Position numbers and translations under genes: made by a program. A DNA stretch of 10,575 nt, from NCBI GenBank assembly GCA_002068715.1, contig MWAR01000581.1, forward strand, positions 1 to 10,575, read 5' to 3'. How positions within the stretch are numbered: the first letter of the stretch is position 1; every line of letters starts with the position of its first letter. This document shows positions 5,904 to 10,575 of the stretch, piece after piece. A model generated the notes under the pieces. It did not search any database and had not been told where the DNA came from. It was given only the letters and a program-made list of their open reading frames with translations. This DNA comes from a bacterium ADurb.Bin374. Lineage in GTDB: Bacteria; Riflebacteria; Ozemobacteria; Ozemobacterales; Ozemobacteraceae.

Positions 5904-6916
5904 GGTTTACGTGCCTCCGTGAAAAGAACGGGGTGTTTCTTGTATATCGCGTCGAATACCATGTCCGGTGTCATCTCGGTCATGCACCGGCCGTCGTCGC
6001 ATGTCTCCTTGTGGCACTGCAGGCATTCGAGCGTCGGATGATGGAGCGAGAGATGCTGTTCCCCGATGGGCGCCACGGCCCGGCGCGTCGTCGGGCCGAA
6101 CAGGGCGACCGTCGGCGTGCCGAGCGCCCAGGCAAGATTCATCGGCCCGGTATCGCCGGTCACGAACAGGTCGAGGCGGCCGAGCAGGGCGATGAAATCC
6201 CGTATCGAAAGCGCCTCGTGCGTCGCTGCCAGTCCGGGACCGAGCTTTGCAAGCAGACGCTCTGTCGCCGCGCGCTCGCCGGGGCCCCAGAAGAGAAACG
6301 CTTTCCTGCCCGTCGCTGCATGCCAGCGACGGACCAGATTCTCAAAGTGCCTTTCAGGCCAGGCTTTCGACGGATACGTGGCGTGCGCGTTAACTCCCAG
6401 AAGCGGCCGACCAATGCCGAGATCCGAAAGGAGGGCATCCGCGCGCTTCGCCGATTCCGGAGGCGCCGCCAGCCGGGGATGCCCGATCTCTCCCTCGATG
6501 CCGAATCGCGCGAAGAAATCCCGGAACAGATGTGAAAGATGGAGGTTGGGATCCGGCGGCGTCCATGTCTCGTGATAGGCATACATACGCCCCCGGTGCG
6601 CGAAGGCGCAGCGCCGTGAAACACCGCTCAGAAAACTGATGAGGGCGGTCCGGGGATTGACGAACAGATCGAACAGCCGGTCGAACCGCCGCTTCCTGAT
6701 CCGCCGGATGAGCTCGAACATCTGCATGGGCGAGGCGTGGGCCGGGATCTGGATCAACTCGATTCCCAGATCGTCGGGGACGATATCGCCGAACGGCGCC
6801 TGGCAGAGAAGCGCGATCGGGCGCATGCGCTCCTGTCGCGAAAGCATCTCGAGCGAGGGCAGGAGATGGACGATGTCGCCCATTCCCTTCAGGCGGATGA
6901 GGAGGGTGCCCGGCAT
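5900..6916 (-). CDS. Glycosyltransferase family 9, ADP-heptose:LPS heptosyltransferase-like
   Basis: 338 residues, typical for GT9. The N-terminal Rossmann half starts LLIRLKGMGDIVHLLPSL, with the GxGD loop at 11-14. The C-terminal half has the family motif GDTGPMN at 254-260, then ALGTPTVALFGPT at 264-276; the Asp and the TGPMN loop are the donor-binding signature. KAWPERHF at about 184-191 matches the KxWPxexF stretch of heptosyltransferases. The end carries Cys298, Cys301, Cys306 and Cys311 followed by MTEMTPDMV, an arrangement I associate with WaaF-like proteins outside enterics. The likely role is transfer of heptose from ADP-heptose to lipid A-core at the cytoplasmic membrane face; the acceptor cannot be told from sequence. 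The gene starts 12 nt after its upstream neighbour with only a weak ribosome site, and overlaps gmhB by 4 nt, so the three genes look like one operon. Confidence 0.87.
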   Translation of the reverse strand: MPGTLLIRLKGMGDIVHLLPSLEMLSRQERMRPIALLCQAPFGDIVPDDLGIELIQIPAHASPMQMFELIRRIRKRRFDRLFDLFVNPRTALISFLSGVSRRCAFAHRGRMYAYHETWTPPDPNLHLSHLFRDFFARFGIEGEIGHPRLAAPPESAKRADALLSDLGIGRPLLGVNAHATYPSKAWPERHFENLVRRWHAATGRKAFLFWGPGERAATERLLAKLGPGLAATHEALSIRDFIALLGRLDLFVTGDTGPMNLAWALGTPTVALFGPTTRRAVAPIGEQHLSLHHPTLECLQCHKETCDDGRCMTEMTPDMVFDAIYKKHPVLFTEARKP

Positions 6917-6928
6917 GGTCGTCGGTCG

Positions 6929-8620
6929 CTACTCTTTCAGAAGATAGGATTCGTATTTATTGCCGTATATATCCATATTGATATATATTGGGTCATCGAG
7001 GTTCCATCTGCCGGGCATGACCTTCATCGCTTCAGTGGCGACAAGCGGCGAGCAGATCCAGTCGCCCGGCCCGATCATCGAAAGCATCGCCGGCAGTAAG
7101 TCCGGGTCCGTCGGGAAGGCGTGGATGTCGCGGTAGGGGCCGATATAGTCGATATGCACCGTCTCGAGCGTCATGGCGATTTTTGGGGCCATCTTGAACG
7201 TCTGCAGGGGAGAAAAGTCAGTTCTGGTGCGAAGCTCATTCCATGCAGATTTGAGACGGATCGCTGCCGCGACCATCCGCTCGACCGTCTGACGGCGGGG
7301 CGATTCGAAGAAGGGCGGGCCGAACAGCGCCGTGAGGCTTCCTGCTGATGAAGGCTCCAGTGCGGCTCCCTGCTCGAACAACCCCGCGGTGGCCATGCAG
7401 AGCCACTCATGCAGCAGGCGAACCTGGAGAGGCCGGTCTTTCGGATCATCCCCGGAAAAGGCGAGAGGACATGGAGGCGTGATGACCATGCGCCCCGTTT
7501 CCATCGTCCGCGCGATGAGAAAGCGTTCCTGATACCCGATGGTGCTGATCAGCCTGACGGCCGAGGCCGAAGGGAAATTGCGGCGAAGCCGGTGGATCTC
7601 GTGGTTGAAATCGGTGAGCCTCTGCCTGAGAGCCTCGGCGAACAGCTGGAGCCTGTCCTGGACCGAAACGGGCAGGGTGGTCCCCTCGATCGGCGTTGCG
7701 ACGATCACGCCGCGCGGCTTCTCGGGCGAGGGCCCAGCCATGGGGATGATCGAAGGATGAACGTCGGGAAACAGACCGGCCAGAACCTGCTCGGTGTTTT
7801 GGAACAACTCGTCTGGTCGCTCCTGGACGATCCTGGTCAGGACGGGATGGGGCGCGAGGCAGCTCTCGAACAGCTGCTGGCCTTCGCGAAACAGCACGTA
7901 TCGGATTCCGTCGGGCGGGATCAGGTCTTCTTCCCGGTAGATGACGAGTAGTTCCTGAGATGGGGCTTCGCGCTGCAGCAGGGTGGCGGCCGTGTGGACG
8001 GCCGTGGCGGGAATGCTGCTCATCAGTGCCTGTTGGAGCTCGAGAATGAACAGGTGCTTACGCCGGTTGTCCCGGATCGTGAAAAAGTAGCTGTCGAGCT
8101 CTTCCGCGACCGTGTCGAGAAGATCGAGGAGATGGTCGGCGGGAAGGAGATCCGTTCCGATCTGATAGGCGATGCCGAGCACGCCCACCGTCTCGCCCGA
8201 CATGTCGAGCGGAACTGCGAACCAGGTGAGGGCGGGCGTGATGCGCGTCGTCGGCTCGGCTATCTCGAACAGGTCTGGGACCGACTGCTCCAGCAGTTCC
8301 CGGAGACAGCCGTATGTGAAGGTTGCCATCTCGAGATGCTCGTCGAAGCTGCGGAGAAACGCGAGGGTCGGGTTCAGATGCCGGGCAAGGCATTTGAACA
8401 CTGCCTCCGTGGCATCGGTGAGATCTTTCTGCTCGGCCGAACAGGCCTCGATAACCGCATCGATATCGGCGCCGAGCCGGAACTTCCGATCGAAATGCTG
8501 AAGCTGGGCGAGCGGTGTTGCAAACGAACAGCGGCGCTCCGTCACGCCGTGGGGTGATGTCTTCTTCACGCTGCCACTATACCAGAACGGGAAGTGCCAT
8601 GTCATATCATCGCGGTTCAT
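6929..8620 (-). CDS. GAF-domain protein with a degenerate class III nucleotide-cyclase-like C-terminus
   Basis: 563 residues if started at ATG 8620. No signal peptide or membrane helix is evident, so it is probably cytoplasmic. Residues about 60-185 and 195-340 each look like a GAF-type sensory domain (for example TWFAVPLDMSGETVGVLGIAY at about 132-152). Residues about 355-540 align loosely with adenylate/guanylate cyclase domains: AGSLTALFGPP at 426-436 for GDGLxAxFGAP, a following AAAIRLKSAW helix, and a final SPLVATEAM stretch. The Asp of the GDG motif is replaced (SAGS), and I cannot find the FSDIxGFT metal site intact (FSGDD at 388-392). Catalysis is therefore doubtful, and a regulatory pseudo-cyclase is more likely. 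The start is uncertain: ATG 8620 has no Shine-Dalgarno, and a promoter at 8576-8605 points to GTG 8569 (residue 18). It leads the operon with the GT9 gene and gmhB. Confidence 0.75.
   Translation of the reverse strand: MNRDDMTWHFPFWYSGSVKKTSPHGVTERRCSFATPLAQLQHFDRKFRLGADIDAVIEACSAEQKDLTDATEAVFKCLARHLNPTLAFLRSFDEHLEMATFTYGCLRELLEQSVPDLFEIAEPTTRITPALTWFAVPLDMSGETVGVLGIAYQIGTDLLPADHLLDLLDTVAEELDSYFFTIRDNRRKHLFILELQQALMSSIPATAVHTAATLLQREAPSQELLVIYREEDLIPPDGIRYVLFREGQQLFESCLAPHPVLTRIVQERPDELFQNTEQVLAGLFPDVHPSIIPMAGPSPEKPRGVIVATPIEGTTLPVSVQDRLQLFAEALRQRLTDFNHEIHRLRRNFPSASAVRLISTIGYQERFLIARTMETGRMVITPPCPLAFSGDDPKDRPLQVRLLHEWLCMATAGLFEQGAALEPSSAGSLTALFGPPFFESPRRQTVERMVAAAIRLKSAWNELRTRTDFSPLQTFKMAPKIAMTLETVHIDYIGPYRDIHAFPTDPDLLPAMLSMIGPGDWICSPLVATEAMKVMPGRWNLDDPIYINMDIYGNKYESYLLKE
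8576..8605 (-). promoter_or_regulatory. Sigma70-type promoter candidate for the GAF/GT9/gmhB operon
   Basis: The minus strand reads ATGACA (8605-8600), 18 nt, TATAGT (8581-8576); each hexamer is 5/6 to consensus. The predicted start falls on G8569, the first base of an in-frame GTG codon, so the mRNA could be leaderless. This promoter lies inside the frame if translation starts at ATG 8620, so one of the two readings is wrong. Confidence 0.45.
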
Positions 8621-8702
8621 CGCGCTCGATCCACGATTGGCTTTCTTTCGCCACTACTCACGCCTCCAGAAATTGTCTGGGGGAAAGAATTCAGGCGGCG
8701 GG

Positions 8703-8731
8703 TTGAATTTTCGGGGGAGGGCGTCTATACT
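8703..8731 (+). promoter_or_regulatory. Sigma70-type promoter of the Trm112-like/sugar-isomerase operon
   Basis: TTGAAT (8703-8708), 17 nt, TATACT (8726-8731). The expected start is near 8738, leaving about 30 nt before ATG 8768, with AAGGAG 7 nt from the ATG. It is divergent from the promoter at 8576-8605. The stretch between them (8606-8702) contains no gene that I can support. Confidence 0.7.
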
Positions 8732-8767
8732 GTTGCCCACATTTCGGACCTCGGAAAGGAGCTGTTC

Positions 8768-8962
8768 ATGCCGATCAAGAAAGAACTTCTGGAGATTCTC
8801 GCCTGCCCGGCCTGCCATGGAGAGATCGTTCACGATACGGCGAAGGACACCCTGAACTGCACCTCCTGCCGACGCCGGTATCCGATCAAGGAAGATATTC
8901 CGGTCATGCTCGTGGACGAAGCGATAATCCCCGAGGAAGGCGAAGGCCAGAAAAAATCATGA
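8768..8962 (+). CDS. Trm112-like / UPF0434 (YcaR-type) zinc-ribbon protein
   Basis: 64 residues from ATG 8768, with AAGGAG 7 nt upstream; the frame is open further upstream but runs through the promoter. The sequence begins MPIKKELLEILACPACHG. It has CPAC (Cys13, Cys16) and CTSC (Cys31, Cys34) as four likely zinc ligands. It then has RRRYPIKEDIPVMLVDEA, the YPIxDGIPVML signature of the family, and an acidic tail. Family knowledge: eukaryotic Trm112 activates methyltransferases, while the role of the short bacterial proteins is less clear. In many Gram-negative bacteria a member of this family lies near lipid A/LPS genes such as lpxK and kdsB, which fits the LPS theme here, although no such gene is adjacent. 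The stop overlaps the next start as ATGA, so translation of the pair is probably coupled. Confidence 0.87.
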   Translation: MPIKKELLEILACPACHGEIVHDTAKDTLNCTSCRRRYPIKEDIPVMLVDEAIIPEEGEGQKKS

Positions 8963-9759
8963 CAGTTCCGACGATCTATGTGAACCTTTCCTATCGCCAC
9001 ATGAAAGCCGAGGAACTCGACTTTCTGGCCATCCAGGGACTCCAGCCCGAGCTGTATTTTTCCGGCGAGGACATCGATTCGACGGCTCCGGAGGCTTTCG
9101 ACGCGCTCCAGGGCGAAATCGCGTCGCGAAAATTCAAGCCGATCTGGCATGCCCCCTTCTTCGACCTCAACCTTGGTGCCCACGATCCGAAAATCCGCTC
9201 GGTCAGTCTCGACCGGCTCAACTGGTCGATCGATCTCGCGAAGCGGTTCGGCGCCGACCAGATCGTCGTTCACCCCGGTTTCGGGCCCTACGTCCTCGGA
9301 AAGAATTTCTCGCACTGGTTCGACCGGGCCCGTCCCTCACTCGATACCGTGATGGCCCATGCCGAAAAGGCCGGGCTGCGCATCGCGTTCGAAAACATTT
9401 ACGATGCTTGTCCCGGTGATCTCGCCGCGCTCATCGAACCGTATCCGGAAAAGGTCGCGGGCGTCTGTTTCGACACGGGCCATTTCAACCTGTTCTCGCA
9501 GACGGCGATGAAAACATGGCTCGAACGCCTTGGAAACCGGATGTTCGAGTGCCATCTCCACGACAACCTCGGCTCCGAAGACGACCACATCGCGGTCGAG
9601 GACGGAACCGTGAAATATGGCCCGCTGATCGCCTGGTTGAACGCCCGCGAGCCGGCGAAGCGCCCCCGCCTCACCCTCGAAATGGAGCAGAAGACGCACG
9701 TCATCAAATCCGTGACGCGCGTGAAAAACTGGTTTGCGGCACCCGTCGAATCTTTGTGA
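8959..9759 (+). CDS. Sugar phosphate isomerase/epimerase-like TIM-barrel protein (AP-endonuclease-2 superfamily)
   Basis: 266 residues. ATG 8959 overlaps the preceding TGA by 4 nt. The motifs of the xylose-isomerase-like TIM barrel appear in order: WHAPF at 63-67, VVHPG at 103-107 (His105), AFENI at 143-147 (Glu145), CFDTGHFN at 170-177 (Asp172, His175), ECHLHDN at 197-203 (His199, His201), DDH at 208-210, and LEM near 240-242 (Glu241). Glu145, Asp172, His199 and Glu241 are the likely metal-site residues, which suggests a metal-dependent enzyme. Family members include sugar epimerases, isomerases, inosose dehydratases and endonuclease IV. Nothing here fixes the substrate, so I stop at the superfamily. 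Length and motif order look complete. It is probably cytoplasmic and is the last gene of its operon. Confidence 0.85.
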   Translation: MTVPTIYVNLSYRHMKAEELDFLAIQGLQPELYFSGEDIDSTAPEAFDALQGEIASRKFKPIWHAPFFDLNLGAHDPKIRSVSLDRLNWSIDLAKRFGADQIVVHPGFGPYVLGKNFSHWFDRARPSLDTVMAHAEKAGLRIAFENIYDACPGDLAALIEPYPEKVAGVCFDTGHFNLFSQTAMKTWLERLGNRMFECHLHDNLGSEDDHIAVEDGTVKYGPLIAWLNAREPAKRPRLTLEMEQKTHVIKSVTRVKNWFAAPVESL

Positions 9760-9827
9760 TGGCAGGCTTCCTGCGACGATGTTTCGCATGAAACAACGCG
9801 CGCCGGCCGTTGAAGAACAGAAAGCCG

Positions 9828-10376
9828 CTATCTGAGCGTCACACGCTCCGTGCGTACCGTCCGGATCGCATCGACATTGATGGCCTTTCCGGACCGGGTC
9901 GTATAATGCGCGTTGGCCTTGATCTGCAGTACCTCGACGTTCCATCGGTTCGACGTCATGAGGCGCATTTCCGTCAGATTGAAGCAGATAGGCCTGGTGT
10001 TGAACGAGGATGTGGACTCAGAAAATCCCGTCGTCTTGTATTCCTTCATCTCGGGAGCTTCGATCGTATACCGCGCCAGCGGACCGTTCGTGTCGAGCCA
10101 GAAGGAGACGTTTGCCGATGTCGAAGCCTGATGCCGCCAGCAGTTGTAAAAGTCTGAGGGAAATTTCTGGAATTTGAGAAGGGCGATCTCCGTGAGTCCC
10201 TTTGAGAGGTAATGCAGACGGACCCGTTCGTCTATGAGTTCGGTCTGGGGCCGCGTCTGACCGATAAGGCCGCTGTACGAGATGGCGAGCTGCAGCAGAA
10301 TCGTGGCAAAAACCAGCGCGAGAACGATGGCTGTTCCCTGTCTGCCGTTTGAAATATGTATTGAGGTGTCTTGCAT
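9828..10376 (-). CDS. PilX-like minor-pilin / membrane-anchored pseudopilin candidate
   Basis: 182 residues. A short polar N-terminus (HISNGRQG) is followed by one hydrophobic helix at about residues 15-38 (TAIVLALVFATILLQLAI). This resembles the N-terminal region of PilX-type pilus assembly proteins (xRQxGxAxVxALxxLxxL) more than a classical FTLIE prepilin. The remaining 145 residues form a mixed polar domain with two Cys (about positions 79 and 130) and no motif that I recognise. The likely location is the inner membrane with the domain outside, as a minor component of a type IV pilus or type II-like system. This rests on the helix pattern and neighbourhood only. ATG 10376 begins 1 nt after the stop of the upstream gene, so the two are co-transcribed. 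It converges on the sugar-isomerase gene. The 68-nt gap between them has only a weak 5-bp hairpin (9781-9794). Confidence 0.65.
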   Translation of the reverse strand: MQDTSIHISNGRQGTAIVLALVFATILLQLAISYSGLIGQTRPQTELIDERVRLHYLSKGLTEIALLKFQKFPSDFYNCWRHQASTSANVSFWLDTNGPLARYTIEAPEMKEYKTTGFSESTSSFNTRPICFNLTEMRLMTSNRWNVEVLQIKANAHYTTRSGKAINVDAIRTVRTERVTLR

Positions 10377-10377
10377 A

Positions 10378-10575
10378 TCAGTCTTCGCTCAACTTTGCGC
10401 GAAACGTAACCAGCGTGTAGAACTTCTCGGTCGAATCGCCTTTGTTCTTCCAGGCAACTTTCAATTTGTGGGTGTGAACCAGGTTGGCATAATTGACCGT
10501 CGTGTCAGTAAACGTCCATGTTTTCGGATCGTCCGGATTCCCGACCTTCCCCAGGATGTCAGAGGGCTCTGGTCG
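10378..10575 (-). CDS. C-terminal end of an unrecognised protein upstream of the PilX-like gene (partial)
   Basis: The minus-strand frame is open for all 65 codons from the window edge to TGA at 10380-10378, which is 1 nt before the next ATG (TGATATG). The visible end is polar and beta-prone, including NYANLVHTHKLKVAWKNKG and EKFYTLVTFRAKLSED. No motif is recognisable and there is no helix. The tight spacing to a PilX-like gene suggests another pilin-related or secretion component, but the piece is too short to name. The start lies outside the window. Confidence 0.7.
   Translation of the reverse strand, partial: RPEPSDILGKVGNPDDPKTWTFTDTTVNYANLVHTHKLKVAWKNKGDSTEKFYTLVTFRAKLSED

Noticed and set aside
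8617..8665. 14-codon GTG mini-frame on the minus strand after GGAGG, ending in an ATGA overlap with ATG 8620
   Set aside because: The GGAGG is only 1 nt from the GTG, too close for normal initiation, and the encoded peptide has no feature. Probably chance.
9781..9794. Small inverted repeat GTTTC-GCAT-GAAAC in the convergent gap
   Set aside because: A 5-bp stem with no T-tract on either strand is too weak to call a terminator.

Overview
This 10.6-kb window comes from a GC-rich bacterial chromosome. It is almost certainly a diderm (LPS-bearing) bacterium, because it carries GmhB and a heptosyltransferase-type GT9 enzyme, which together point to heptose-containing surface glycolipid. It also carries several secreted or pilin-related proteins. 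The pilin-like stretch CFANQRVLLGAIEMYNMDN in one protein reminds me of pilin-like proteins from poorly cultured phyla such as Riflebacteria/Ozemobacterota. That assignment is from memory and weak. I see no tRNA, rRNA, IS element, integrase or CRISPR array, and nothing suggesting a recent mobile island.

Layout. (1) Positions 1-655, minus: N-terminal part of a polytopic transporter of the ATP/ADP-translocase-like group, cut by the window edge. (2) Positions 734-5313, all minus: a four-gene block. In transcription order it is a small secreted Lys/Arg-rich protein (copy B, 4799-5218), a secreted HExxH metalloprotease (2718-4586), a secreted protein with a pilin-like segment embedded near its C-terminus (1342-2670), and a second Lys/Arg-rich protein (copy A, 793-1248). 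Copies A and B are about 80% identical over an 87-residue core. Each has its own intrinsic terminator. They share a promoter layout of T-run, 12 nt, CACACCCCCC, 10 nt, TAYAAT. (3) Positions 5352-8620, all minus: an apparent operon of a GAF-containing protein with a degenerate nucleotide-cyclase-like domain, then a GT9 heptosyltransferase-like protein 12 nt downstream, then gmhB overlapping it by 4 nt. (4) Positions 8703-9759, plus: a divergent two-gene operon of a Trm112-like zinc-ribbon protein and a TIM-barrel sugar isomerase/epimerase-like protein, joined by an ATGA overlap and preceded by a good sigma70-type promoter. (5) Positions 9828-10575, minus: a PilX-like membrane-anchored minor-pilin candidate and, 1 nt upstream of it, the C-terminus of another unrecognised protein.

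The shared theme is the cell surface: heptose incorporation into LPS, pilin-related proteins, a secreted protease, and a paralogous pair of very basic exported proteins. The best candidate for something undescribed is the block at 793-5313, where two co-regulated basic exported paralogs bracket a protease and a protein with an internal pilin-like helix. The link between these four genes is inferred from proximity and strand only.
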